Assembly: GCA_964019425.1 (NCBI GenBank)
Contig: OZ025808.1
Span: 620,001 to 684,000, forward strand
Length of the DNA: 64,000 bases
Direction: 5' to 3'
Source of the DNA: Flectonema sp. DT1601
Lineage: Eukaryota > Euglenozoa > Diplonemea > Diplonemida > Diplonemidae
The notes under the pieces are model-generated. The model was not told where the DNA came from, searched no databases, and saw only the letters and a list, made by a program, of their open reading frames with translations. The translations under genes and the position numbers were made by a program. How positions within the stretch are numbered: the stretch's first letter is position 1; every line of letters starts with the position of its first letter. Positions 1-12,100 of this stretch are shown piece by piece.

Positions 1-302
1 TTCTCGATGATATTAAATTCTACGGTGGTGACAACAACCAGAGAATGACTGGAGCTCACGAAACATCGAAACTAAGTGAATTCACCCACGGGATCGGAAC
101 ACGTCATACTTCAGTCAGAATCGGAAATGATGTTGCCAAGGCAGGTAAAGGATACTTTGAAGATCGCAGACCTGCCTCAAACATCGACCCATATCTAGCA
201 ACAGCTCGCTTATTTGCTTCAGCTATGAAATATGATGGCCCCACGGTTGACCTGCTTCAACCACAGAGTTGGTGGGCTGCTGTTGAGGCTGAAGCCAAGT
301 AA
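1..302 (+). CDS. Glutamine synthetase, C-terminal part (partial at window start)
   Basis: The reading frame is open from base 3 and ends at TAA 300-302, so about the last 99 residues of the gene are present. Glutamine synthetase makes glutamine from glutamate, ammonia and ATP. The visible part carries the C-terminal signatures of the eukaryotic type II enzyme: a GGDNNQRMTG stretch, HETSKLSEF, the SVRIG segment, then GKGYFEDRRPASNIDPY, which holds the conserved Arg/Glu/Asp of the active-site region. After this core comes a tail ending LLQPQSWWAAVEAEAK, longer than the short tails usual in plant and animal enzymes. The upstream portion lies outside the window, so gene start and introns cannot be seen. 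Family assignment is firm; the exact subtype is inferred. Confidence 0.93.
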   Translation, partial: LDDIKFYGGDNNQRMTGAHETSKLSEFTHGIGTRHTSVRIGNDVAKAGKGYFEDRRPASNIDPYLATARLFASAMKYDGPTVDLLQPQSWWAAVEAEAK

Positions 303-802
303 AAGTTCTGCGCGAGCTTGCTTATTGTTAAAAAATTGTTCCAAAAAAAAAAAAAAATAATTAAAAAAGAAACTATGCAACAAAAACATCGAACAACAAA
401 ACAAGAGAAAAAAAAAAAAGTAAAATAAGTTTAGCAGAATAGTTTATTACGAATATAATAAATAAAAAAAAAGAAGTTATCTGCCACTAGCGGCAGGTAG
501 CAATAGCAGGAATGCCCTGCCCCCCCCAAAAAAAAAAAATGAATGTTTTTTTTTTTTTTGTTTGTTTGATAAGCATTTTCCTTACACAATCCCTCCATCT
601 AATTTATACTCTCGGTTTACTCTGATTATTTTCGGATTGCATTACCGATGTTCACACCACACTCGTTGCCGTAACCCTCTGTAGTTGTACAGTTTTAAAG
701 CGGACTAATTGCTCTGCGAATACTGTCCTTACAAGAAACAGCAATGAAGCTTTTTTTTCTTTCTTAAATTTGTTTTTTTATTCACCCTTTACTTTTCCTC
801 TC

Positions 803-833
<31 letters not shown>

Positions 834-1004
834 TTATTGTCTTCGAATTCTTGCCTTCTGTTTTTTTTTTTTTTTTTGCTCAGAAGAAGTAAAGGAATAA
901 TTTCAAGTCCTTCAGTAGTTTTTTTTAAAGGTACAAAACAAGATTTCAAAAACGAATTTTTTACTCATCACAGTTCTTACACAAAGTTTAAAAAAAACCT
1001 AATC
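303..1004. other. Intergenic region with two small hairpins and an acceptor-like site
   Basis: No gene seen. Two adjacent short inverted repeats lie 180 nt after the glutamine synthetase stop: CTGCC/GGCAG (481-496) and GCAGG/CCTGC (506-520). Long A and T runs follow, including one of about 30 A near 810-833. A T tract of 17 ends in GCTCAG at 883, which looks like a splice acceptor for the leader of the dynein light chain gene. Confidence 0.5.
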
Positions 1005-1427
1005 ATGGCTGACAAGGATGTGCACGATGATGAGGAAGAGGTCGCTAAAAAGAGAAAAGTATGTCTTTTAACTCCAATTATTTCAAAGGTTTTATTATTA
1101 TTATAAAAAAATAAAAAAACAACACAAAAACAGGATCGGCCGGTACGTAAAGTCACAATCAGAGACACAGATATGCTTCCTGACCTACAGGCTGAAACTA
1201 TAGAATGGATTGAGCAGGGTCTCGATGATCATAAGTTATCAAAAGACATTGCACGATATGTAAAACAACAACTTGATGAAAATAAAAAAGGCGTGTGGCA
1301 TGTTATTGTTGGTTCTCATTTTGCATGTAACACAACGCATGATGCGGGAACTCTACTTAACGTTTATCTAGACACCACAGCTGTTCTTGCTTTCCGAAAC
1401 GGCCCACCAATGAAGGAAGATCAATAG
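1005..1427 (+). CDS. Dynein light chain, LC8/DYNLL family
   Basis: Two exons, 1005-1058 and 1134-1427, joined across a 75-nt intron (GTATGT donor, ACAAAAACAG acceptor, phase 0) give 115 residues. LC8-type chains are small dimeric hub proteins of cytoplasmic and axonemal dynein that also bind many other partners. The core shows DMLPDLQAETIEWIEQ for the first helix, then WHVIVGSHF, THDAGTLLNVYLD and AVLAFRNG. These match the WHCIVGRNF, THE and VAILLFKSG landmarks of LC8. The N-terminus adds an acidic stretch followed by KKRK, absent from the typical 89-residue LC8. An axonemal light chain 4 type (DNAL4) is an alternative within the same fold. The start is the first ATG in frame; the intron falls between the acidic/KKRK leader and the conserved domain. 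Confidence 0.88.
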
Positions 1428-1814
1428 TAATTCTTTCGTTGTGTTGACACATATTAATTAAATCTTAGAAATGTGTGCTGTTGGCTTTTATTCTTTTCTT
1501 TTTTTCCCTTCTTCTTTTTCTTTTTGGTATTTTGTTCTTCCTTGAGAAGATTTACATAAGCAATTATCGGTTGCTTTATTAAGTTTAAGAACGACAAAAC
1601 AAAATATCAAAAAAAAAAAAAAAAAAAAAAAGAAAGAAAAGATAAGGAAGAATTGTTCCAAAATAAAAAAGAATTATAACTTTAAGGATACTGAAAATTT
1701 GAGTACTCTACTACCTTGTGAACAACAAGGCGGCAGTGACTGTAGTAACTCTTTGTTGGTGAGTAGTTAAAATTCAAAATTTCTTTTTTTTTTTTTATCT
1801 ATAAACAAACAGGG
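1428..1814. other. Intergenic region
   Basis: No gene seen. A T/C-rich 3' region of the dynein gene is followed by an A run (about 1611-1631) and a 12-nt T tract. The T tract leads to an ACAAACAG acceptor-like site at 1812, only 2 nt before the next ATG. A GTGAGT at 1760 could be the donor of a 5' UTR intron. Confidence 0.45.
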
Positions 1815-2666
1815 ATGTCACTCAATGCAGTAGTTTGGAATAAGCGAATATGTGACATTTTGTGTATCAGTAATTCTGATCTTCTAAATGTCTATTTAAT
1901 TGGTTCTCAATCAACTAATGACGACACCAAACATTCAGACGTAGATTTAATCGTCGTCTTATCAGACGATTGTGAAATCAAATGGAGAGACGCAAACTGG
2001 CTGCGAAAACATGGTTGGTTAGCCAAACCCACAACACCAACTGCATACAAAAACTTTAAAAGATGCTACGCAGGTTGTGATGAATTTGATATTTGGGGAT
2101 ATTCATCGGGTTCATTTCAATCTCTGTTGAATGAAGCGGCACCGTTTGCAGTCGGTTGTTTGTTCTTGAACGACTCTTCGAAACTGAAAGAAGACGTTAA
2201 ATTCACTTTTTCAGCATCGCCGTCAGTGATACTTCACTCTTTCAGTGGAGTCTCCTCTTTACACCTGGCTAGGGCCGGCATGGAATTTTGTTCCAGTGGT
2301 GGTGACAAACCAGCCAATGGTAAGGTGTTACAGATTGAAGCATGGGACCCTTACAAAAGTATTAAGACTATTTATTTTAGTATTTGGTACTTGGAATTAG
2401 CTCAACAGCTGCTTACTGATGGAGTTGTGTCCGACAGGTCTGCTGCAGTTCCTTTTAAAAATTCACTTCTTAAATTAATTCCTGATCTGTCAACAATCAC
2501 ATCATGTGATTGGAATGTATTTATGGAGGTGTTTTCACCTATTCATCAAAAGTATTTAAAAAATCTTTCTGATTTACAACTAGGTGATCCACTTTGGTGT
2601 TTTCACAACGAACTAGTGAGGGATCCGAAGTTTTGTTGTTGCTGTGATGTGTGTCAACATTGTTAA
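1815..2666 (+). CDS. Nucleotidyltransferase-fold protein, substrate unknown
   Basis: A single-exon protein of 283 residues. Residues 26-52 carry the hallmark of the minimal nucleotidyltransferase fold: YLIGSQS (Gly30-Ser31) followed by HSDVDLIVVLSDD, where Asp42 and Asp44 would bind two metal ions. Asp92 in EFDIWGY is a candidate for the third carboxylate. Proteins of this superfamily move NMP groups onto proteins, RNA or small molecules; nothing here tells which. No partner domain (PAP-associated, HEPN or cyclase type) is obvious. The C-terminus ends in an unusual cysteine cluster, CCCCDVCQHC, which could bind metal. The ATG is preceded 2 nt upstream by an acceptor-like ACAG, consistent with a spliced leader or 5' UTR intron. 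The fold is well supported; the function is open. Confidence 0.72.
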   Translation: MSLNAVVWNKRICDILCISNSDLLNVYLIGSQSTNDDTKHSDVDLIVVLSDDCEIKWRDANWLRKHGWLAKPTTPTAYKNFKRCYAGCDEFDIWGYSSGSFQSLLNEAAPFAVGCLFLNDSSKLKEDVKFTFSASPSVILHSFSGVSSLHLARAGMEFCSSGGDKPANGKVLQIEAWDPYKSIKTIYFSIWYLELAQQLLTDGVVSDRSAAVPFKNSLLKLIPDLSTITSCDWNVFMEVFSPIHQKYLKNLSDLQLGDPLWCFHNELVRDPKFCCCCDVCQHC

Positions 2667-2775
2667 AGAAACCTACTGCGATACGATTCCAATGCCTTTT
2701 AGACGGTATCACAGAAAGAGGCATACGACCCATCAGGTTGTGCTATTGCAATTCACGTCTTGCAAGATTAGTAAC

Positions 2776-2809
<34 letters not shown>

Positions 2810-3176
2810 TAGTGTTGTCAACTAACCTTATCTTCTAACTAATTTATCACTTCAAAAAGGACAGCTGTCTGAAAATATAATAACATGTTTTTGTGAACTT
2901 ATTTCTTTTTGTACCTACGAACCCATTGTTCGGTAGAAAGAGAATTGTGGCAGCGTGACTAACCTTTTCCTTTATTAGGATTTTGTACCTGGTTGCGCAC
3001 AAACAAAATAAAAGTGTGAGTGAGTAAGTAAAAAGTGAAGTTTGCCGATTCTTTTTCTTACACTCTTTTATAGCATGTATTGCAAAAAGAATGGTGACGA
3101 AGTATTTCTGACTTCAATTTATTTTTATTAGAAGGGTGGTGAGAGGGGGCTACGCCAACAACAAAAAAAAAAGAAA
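2667..3176. other. Intergenic region containing a dispersed repeat copy
   Basis: No gene seen. It holds a T run of about 30 (2779-2808) and one copy (about 2924-3055) of a dispersed repeat related to 36145-36290 and 38165-38285. A pyrimidine-rich TTTTTATTAG at 3131 sits 45 nt before the next ATG as a likely acceptor. Confidence 0.45.
2924..3055. repeat. Dispersed repeat R2, copy A
   Basis: It shares a GTGGCAGCGT(G/A)AC block and a TTGCGCACAAA(C/T)AAAA block with 38165-38285. It shares TTCGGTAG and GTGAAGTT(T/G)GCCGATTC with 36145-36290. Divergence is high, so family membership is moderate. Confidence 0.4.
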
Positions 3177-6100
3177 ATGTCCTCCGCTACCGTGAAAGTT
3201 ATTAGCGGAAGAAAGTTGATGGTGGCTGACTTTCGGACGTCAGATCCTTACGTGAAGATTGTTCTGTTTGATCAAAATGAAGCAGAAATAGGAAGACAAC
3301 AGACAGAGGTGATAAATAGCAACCTAAACCCAGACTGGAATTGGTCTGGTGATTTTTCTTTAAGAGAAGATACCAAAATTTCAAAAATAATCTTCGATGT
3401 CTATGACAAAGACACTGTTGGAGCAGATGACTTCATGGGACAGGCAATTGTATTTGAAGACGAACTGAACAGGAAGAAAATCGGCATTGAAACGACCCTA
3501 AGTTTGGCACCGATGCCTGATGTCAAAGATGATGCTGCAAAGGAATACGCGAAGAAAGGGACCCTTGGAAATATAAACGTAAGCTGGGTAATAAAGTATC
3601 CTGAACCACCTAAAATAAATATTCCATCACGAATTGAAACTACTTCCCTATCAACAACTGGATCAACTACAGCAACACCAACACCGAGATCAGGTATTTC
3701 AGAACATGTGAGGAAGCAGTTAATGATTCGACCTCTTTCTATTACCGGACTTCCTTCAACTGTCAAAGATTGGAAGCGAGGAGACTTATTAATTACTGTT
3801 GGTGAAGATACTACGGTAGTAAGTGGTACGTGTTCACGAGGAAGTGTTCGTTGGCATTCTGTTCCTGCTTTTAAAATTCATTCAAAAGGAGGAGGAGCTT
3901 CACCAGATCGACAGAAGGCAACTATCAAATTTGAAATCATCGATACTAAAAAAGAAAAACAGAATTCCATTGCGATTGGATCAAAAACAATAACAGTCGG
4001 TGACTTCACAACAGGAAGCATTGAAACTCTAAAACTTGTTATGGATGATGATTTAGAGGCAACTCTTCAAGTCGAATTTCACTTTGGAATCCCCTCATCA
4101 TCTCGCACTCCATCACTAAAGAAGTCATCACCCAGACTTGAACCAAGAGTACCTCAGTCGATCCTACTATCAATATCAAAAGGAAGAGACTTCGTTAAAA
4201 TGGACATGATGGGGTCATCTGACCCCTTTGTGATTGCTACAGTTGAAGGATCGGTAAATCCTCTCAAAAAATTTCAAACAAAACACATCTCTAACACTCT
4301 CAACCCTGAGTGGACAGCAGACTTTGACATCGACTTACTAGAAGAAAGTGATGCCTATATTATTCATTTTAATGTTTATGATAGAGATTCACTTTCAGAT
4401 AATGAATGGATGGGTTATGCTTCACTACACTTAACGCCTCAGATATTGATGTCTGCCATCCCTTCAGCGAGGACTGATGAACTGACTCTTGGAATACGAC
4501 CTGGAGAAGAGAACAAAAAGTCTGATGAAAAACTATTAAAAAAGAACAAAGGAAAACTTGGTTTCTTAACAGTTAGTATCAGAAGTGATGAGCCTCCATT
4601 CCCAGTCGGAACAAGAATTGAATGTGAAGAAAGTAAAGGGTTTATAAAATCATATAATGGAACAAACCAAAAAGATGATGAAAAAGTACAAATGTACACA
4701 ATCACAACAGACGAAGGCGAAGATCAAATTCGCTCAAGTGCTGAAATTTCTCTCTGTGGTGACATCGACACCTTTGAAGATGTCGTTGACAGATTCCGTA
4801 ACGGAATTGAACGAAGAAACGAAACACTAATAAAACTCATGACTGATGCTAACGAATCATTCTTTGAAGACAATTATATCTATTTCGACTCCGCAAGACA
4901 CCCAAACCCAACACCAGAAGAACGCGCTCTTCGTAAGTATTTCGTTGAATACGGAAACATAATCACTCACTTTAATTGCCGCTACGAAGCAGCACTCGAT
5001 CGCCATTCTGAGAAATACATCGAGGAATTCATGGAGACAGATGGTAATCCAGCAAAGAGAGTTAAAATTATAAGCTCTGAAAAAGAACATCACGATAAAA
5101 TTGGTAAAAAATGGGAAGTAGAACGTAAAAAGCTTCAAGAAGAACAATCCCTCTCAGCAGTAGTTGTGAAAAGCGCAAAACTGATCGTTTCATCTGTCAG
5201 AGATCTTGAAGATGAACCGAAAGCAGTTTTTGGTATTCTTGTAACGAGTGTTGGTAGTCGCGCAACAGCAGTAGCAAAGGTAAACAACGGATGCGCTGAC
5301 TTTAAAAACGGAAAGCAAAAAAGTACCCATTTCCCGGGATTAGATCCAGGAGAAGAAGGAACTCTCTTAACATTCACTCTTCATGTCACTGACGTTGAAA
5401 GAATCGGTTCACTACCAACAGAAGACATGTCACAAACTGAAGAAACAATCGCTTGGATAAGAGATATAGAAATTCCAAAAACCTTCGTGTCGAAGGGTGA
5501 CGACTTAAAGTCTATAACAAAAGACTTGGGATGGCTACCTGCCACTGACTCAGGAAACACTAAATTAAAAACCGAAGTTAGAGTTAAATTAATACTAGAA
5601 ATAGAAAGTTCTGAAAAAAAGGCAATTGAAAAGAGAATGGAAATAGCTGAAAAGGCTGCGAAAGAAGCTGAAGAAGCAGCTGAAAAGGAACGTCTTGAAG
5701 AAGAAAAATTAGTACCTTCGATTTTAGAAGTTGGAATTGTATCCGGTTCGAAGTTAATAATTCGAGATCTTAGGTCATCAGATCCGTATTGTGTTGTTGA
5801 GGTTCTTTCATTGGATGCAAATAAAGTAATCCACATCAACAAGACTGCAGTCATAGACAGTGATCTTAACCCAATTTGGAAAGAACGTTTCAGCTACGAT
5901 GTCGTCAGACTACTACAAGACTCAATTAACAATAACAAAGATGAATCAGAAATTGGACTCAAACTAAGATTCACAGTCTGGGATGATGACGCAGTCGGTA
6001 ACGATGATTTCATGGGTTATGTTGACATGCCGATTGATAAAAAATTACTGAAATCGTTAACTAGGAAACGTGCTTTTAATTTAATGCTCGGAAAACGACC

Positions 6101-9100
6101 AGCAACTAATCAGAAAATCACTGCTGAGGATCAGAAATTGTGGAAAAAGCACAAAGAATTCTTTGGAACTATAAAAGTAACACTTCGGACATCAGAACCG
6201 GTCCAGTTCGGATCCTCCGCCGAGCAAACCGCATTAGCTGCAGCTGCTATTGACCACGATCGGAAACAACAATCACTCACTGGAATCAATTATAAGTTTG
6301 ATGCGAATCCTGGAGACATTACATTTGAAACTTTCGGTAGAGACTTTCCAATTAAAACAATTGAACCAAATTCATCAGCTGCAATGTCTGGACTTGAAGT
6401 CGGCATGAACGTCATCGCATACAATGGAATATCAATTTCCGGAAAGAAAAAAGAAGTTAAAAAACTACTCGAAAAAGGAGGTGAAATGACCTTCACCATC
6501 GGACTAGATGATGTCATAGAATGTACTTTTAAAGCCAATAAGAATGACGTATCATATAAACAAGAAGGTCTCTGTATTCGAGTAACTGAAGTGGCTGAGG
6601 GATCTGATGCTCATGAGAATGGACTTCGTTCTATGATGAGAGTGTATGCAATGAACAGTAGTCCTGTTACTGATGTTAAAAAACTTCAAACCAAAACTTT
6701 ATCTTCCGAAACTACACTCACCTGTGTTGACGAGTCATTAGCAGATCGACTCCAAGCAGATGAAATGCTTTTAAACGTTTTCGCCAGAATTGTGAAAGCA
6801 AAAAAACTAGTGAGAGCAGACGTACTTGGATCATCTGACCCTTATGTGATTGCATATGCTATTGATAAATCAGGAAATCCTTTAACTGGGAGAGCTGCTA
6901 AGGAGGGAATGCCATTAAAAACTAAAGTAGTATCAAATAGTCTGAGTCCGTCATGGGACTTCAGCTTTCCAGCACCTGTTGTAATGAGAGAAGGTGAAAA
7001 ACTTAGATTTGAGGTATGGGACGATGATGCTGTTGGTGATGATGATTTCTTAGGTCATGCAGACTTAAATCCCTGGGATGACAAGTACCGTGATACTAAC
7101 AACGCAACCGATCCGTGGCTCATACTAAAACACAGAGGAAACACTGACGACACAACAATAGCAAAACACACATCTGGAGAGAGTCCTTTAGGACAACTTC
7201 TTGTTTCAATAAAATCATCCATAATCATTCCACCTGATGACGATCCTCTAGAATCATCCACTAAAGATGTTGCCCTCGATGAACAAGGACATCTATTTGA
7301 GAAAGTTGAACACAAGGAAAGTATCAGACTAACTATTACATCTCTTCGTGGTGTTTCAAAGAATAAATGTTACATGTTACTTTCATTAAATGCTCCTGGA
7401 CCAATTGGAGGAAGACAACATGAATTTAAAACAGCATTAGGAAAGAAGGAGAGTGGGATCATAAACTTCAACGATGGAATTATTACACTTCAATTTGATG
7501 ATTGTGGAGAAGATCAAGTCGAAGGATTTCTCATTTCTGTAATGGAAAAGTCGTTCATTGGAGGTGATAATTTCATTGGTAAGATCGCTATCTCAAAAAA
7601 GGAAGACTTGTGGGTGAATGGCTGCAAAGGAGATTGGTTGGAACTCCAACCTAAAACACAAAGGGAAAAACAGAATCAAAAGAAACCCATCGGAGATCTG
7701 TACTGCATGTGGGACTTTAGCAAAAGAAAAGAATTCAAACAGAGACTTGGTAATCAAAGTTTTTCAAACATTGATGAAGCTCAAGCAAAACTAGATGCAG
7801 AAGAAACTAAAAAAGAAAACCAACTCCCAATATACGAAAGGATGAGAGGTGAGGGATACAATCTTACTATTGAAATCCACAACTGTGATGGATTCGAACG
7901 AAGTGAAACAACTGTTGAAGTCACCTGCGGAGGTAAAACTGAACGCAGTGACCCGTCTCCCAAAACCAATACTCCAGAATGGCAGACAGCTATATTTTAT
8001 TTTCCAATCGAGTCCTTTAATTCTCAAGTTGAGTTTCGTGTAATGCACGGTTCTCATCTTCTTGGATCAGCGAAGCATGGCTTAGCCAATGAAGTGAGCT
8101 TAACCGGCACTAAGACAATACCAATTCCTACGACGAAAGGGTCTTCCGGATCAGTCAGCTTCTCCTGGACGTATAATCACGAAAAAGGATTGTCTGCTTT
8201 CCTCCCTGAATTTAAAGGGGAAAAACCTCAGCAAATAAAACAAAACAATGCGGTGAATACTATTTTTGATGGGTTACCTGTTTCAGGCAGTTCAGCGAAG
8301 TTGACAATCGTACAAGCGGCGAACTTGGCACGAAACCCAAAAGTTAAAATAGTAATGGAATACAGAAGGAAAGAAACAAAACTTGTACTTCACAAAGAAT
8401 CAGCGAGGTATCCTTTACTTAATGCTACTCATGATATTAGTATTGCAGCTAAAGGAGGGACTACTGCAAATACAAGTGGCGCAGATGGTGAGATTCTGTT
8501 AAAGTTTTACGATTCTGGTATTATAACGAATACCTTCATCGGTCAAACAATCGTTAACCTGATAGAGCAATACGACGATTGCGAATCTTTCACAACTTCT
8601 GACGAATTCAGTTCCAACGGTCTCAAGGTTAACAACAAACTAGTCACTCACATTAATGGAGAACATTGCACCAACGCTGATCTTATAAAGAATTCTAAAT
8701 TCCCAATTGAATTCACATTTGAAAAAGAACGATGGTACTTTCTTCAACCTCGTAAAAACCAAGTAGGGAGACCAGAAGAAGACGACTCTAAACTACTTGA
8801 GGAATATGGATCACTTGGTAGAGTTTTATTAAGATGGACTCACAATTTACAAATTAATAAAAGAGAATTAGAAATGGAAGATGAAAACGAGGGAGAACCA
8901 ACTTGTCTGATAACGATATTCGAAGGAGAGAAATTAATACCCTGCGACGTAAGGACGTCAGACCCTTACTTACTCGTTGAGTATGGTGAAGAAATGTCGA
9001 AAACCGCAACGATAAAAAGTACTCTGACTCCGAAATGGGATGAAACGCTACCAGCAATGCCAATCAAAGATGGTGAAACACTCCTTCAAGGAACCTGTAT

Positions 9101-12100
9101 GGATCTAGACTGGAATGCTGATGATTTTATGGGTCGCTTTTCATTAAATCCCCTCGAATGGGTTCTAGCAGACAATGCGGCATCTGGTCGTCGGGAACGA
9201 GAAGGATGGATTGATCTGGTTCCAAGAGAATCAAACAAAGACGACGATGAGCTCTATCAAAAACATGGATCCTTCGGACGAATTCGTATTAAAATAACTC
9301 TCAAAGGTGACCTTTCTACCATAACTGGAAACAACATCGATCTAAAAACCGAAAACAAAGAACAAGAACTCATAGCTCTCGATCAACTAAAAACAGAAGG
9401 CGGAATGCTATCAATATGGGTAGACAAGGCAGAAGCTTTATCAACAAAAGCAGACCCACTTTGTAAGTACACAATAAATAATAAAGAGTACTGCACTCAT
9501 CCTTGTGAAGACACTAATTCACCAGCATGGTTGGCAGGTCCGTATTCGATGTCGTTTCCGAAGGCAACTGAAAATACTAAAAATTCGATTTACGATATGA
9601 AATTTGAGATCTTCGATAAAAGGAATAAAGAAGTTGGTGAATTCAAGCAATCAGCGTTAGAACTTACTACAGCAGCTGGAACAAAAGAAATCCGACTTCG
9701 AATTGACGAAGACGACGAAGATGATCCAACCATCAAACGAAAAGCACTCGGCAAACTTACCTTCCGATGGGAAATCAACATCGGAGCTAAAGACATGGCT
9801 CCGTGGTTAGATCCTGAACGACGTGCTACTTTAAAAGAATGGCTTCAAGAATCAAAAAGTAAACTTCGTCTTTCTTTAACAATCATCAGATGTTCAAATC
9901 TTATTAATTTAGAAACATTCGGTAGATCTGATCCCTACGTCATTGCAAGCTGTGGTCCAAACAGAACTCAAACAAGAGTCGTCAGCAGTAATTGTAGTCC
10001 TGTTTTTAATCATACGACTTCATGGGATCTCATATCCTTAGAGCAACCCATCGAGTTTTCTATTAAAGATAAGGAAGACTTACAAACTGATAGAGATCTT
10101 GGGTTTGCTAGACTAAACCTCGCCACAGTAAGTGATGAAAAGGGTGAGCAGTCAATACCAATTGAAGCAACGCAGTCAATGAAAGGAGATAAGGATTCTT
10201 ATGGACATTTAGTTGTGAAGTATCAAATTGAGAAGGTTGACGCGGCGTCATCGACTGTACGGTTTAGTATTGTTGAGGCTCAGAACCTAGCAGATCCAAA
10301 CATGATAAGGGACATTACTCCAAAAGTTTGTATAGAATTTATTGAAGGATCGAAGAAAAGAAAGTTCGAAACAAAAACTGCGAAGGGAAAAGAACCGACT
10401 TGGATGGAAAACTTTGACTTCGACCTCAACAGTAGTGATAAGGTAAAATGCACACTCAGCGCGTGGGAAGACGACACCTGTCTTGGAACATTCAAACAAG
10501 AACTTGACTTCCTCGGAAATGATAACACTGGGGATATATGGGTTACCCTACACCCTCGAGCTGGAAGTGACGAAGATGCTTTGTTGCAATCAAAATTTGG
10601 AACACTCGGTCAGATTCATATCCAATGGGAGAGTGACACCCCTGAAGCAAAATTAGAACGCGAAATGCGAAGAGAACTCCGTTTGAAACAATTGTATGAA
10701 GCCAATATGCTTAATTTTAAAGTTGTGAGAGCAAGAGGACTTCCAAATAAAATGATCCTTTCACCACAATGCTGGGTCTTGTTTCCCGCAACATGCGCAG
10801 AGAATGAGATTCGCAAGTCTAAAACAGTAAGCGGCACTTCACCGGTATTCGGCGTTGATGCTTCATGGAAGCTGTCTACTCAAATGCTTAACCAAGAGGT
10901 TGAAATACAGATTTGGGATATCGGACTATTTTCTAAAACTGTTTTGGGTAAAGCCTCAATAAACGTTTGGGATAATGCCACAGATATCGTTGGTGAGAGA
11001 TGGTTGAAACTATCAGAAGGAGGGGAAATATTCGTAAGTTGGGAATTGTGTAATGAATTTGCCCCGTCGAGAATGGTTCTTCAGGTTTGGATTGAAAAAG
11101 CAATCGATCTCGTTATTCCTGTTGGAAGTGGACCGAAATCATCATCCGACACGGCATCTCTTTCATCAACTGTTGACCTCGGACCGTACAAAAGAAGAAC
11201 AGATGTAGTCGAGGCTCATAAAGGACCAGAGATATTTGGTATTCAAAAAAGCAGCGTATCCTGGGGGAAACTTTTTGAATTCGATCCGATCCCACCTTCA
11301 CATCAATTCTCATTCGAACTTTGGGACAGAAGACAAATGGAGGAAGATCTTTGCCTGGGTCAGGTAATCTGGGATTGGGGCAATGAACCCGACATCAATG
11401 ATGGAAGAAAAACATTTCCAATTAAAGGAATAAATGACTCTCAACAAGCTCTAAGTAAGAAATCAGCTGGTCTCGGTCAACTATCAATTAAATGGTCGAC
11501 AGTTATGAGGCAGCATACAGGTATTCGTGATGGACAAAAAGTCCAATGTAAGATTATGAAAGCCAGGGGACTCCCTCAAGTTGACAACCCAATGAGGGTA
11601 TACGCTGTAGTTAGTATGGGAGGTGAGAAAGAAATGAGCGACACTACTTTAAATAATGAATTGGATTTCAACGTGCAATTCAGAGCTGAAAATGAGGGAC
11701 AGGAAATTCGCATTGAAATGTGGGAACGGAATTACGGACTTATTTCAGACACCCATTTAGGATACACAGAAATACCTTACGGAAGAGATGAAGCCAGTAG
11801 TGGAGAAGATTGGCTTAGACTTAAACCTCGTCAAGGAGTAGAAGCAGATTATGAATTATCAGCCAAACATGATGGATACCTTGGTGAGATACGCACATCA
11901 TGGCAATGGGATACTGAAACCAGCGCCTTCACTAAAACAAAATCAAAACGAACTCGAGCAGACTTAGAAGTTCGTATTGTTAATGCGCAGAACCTCACAC
12001 CTCAGGATATGAATGGTCTGTCTGATCCTTATGTAGTTGTGAAACATGATAATATTAAATTTAAGACAAAAACAATTGACAATTCCCTAGACCCACACTG

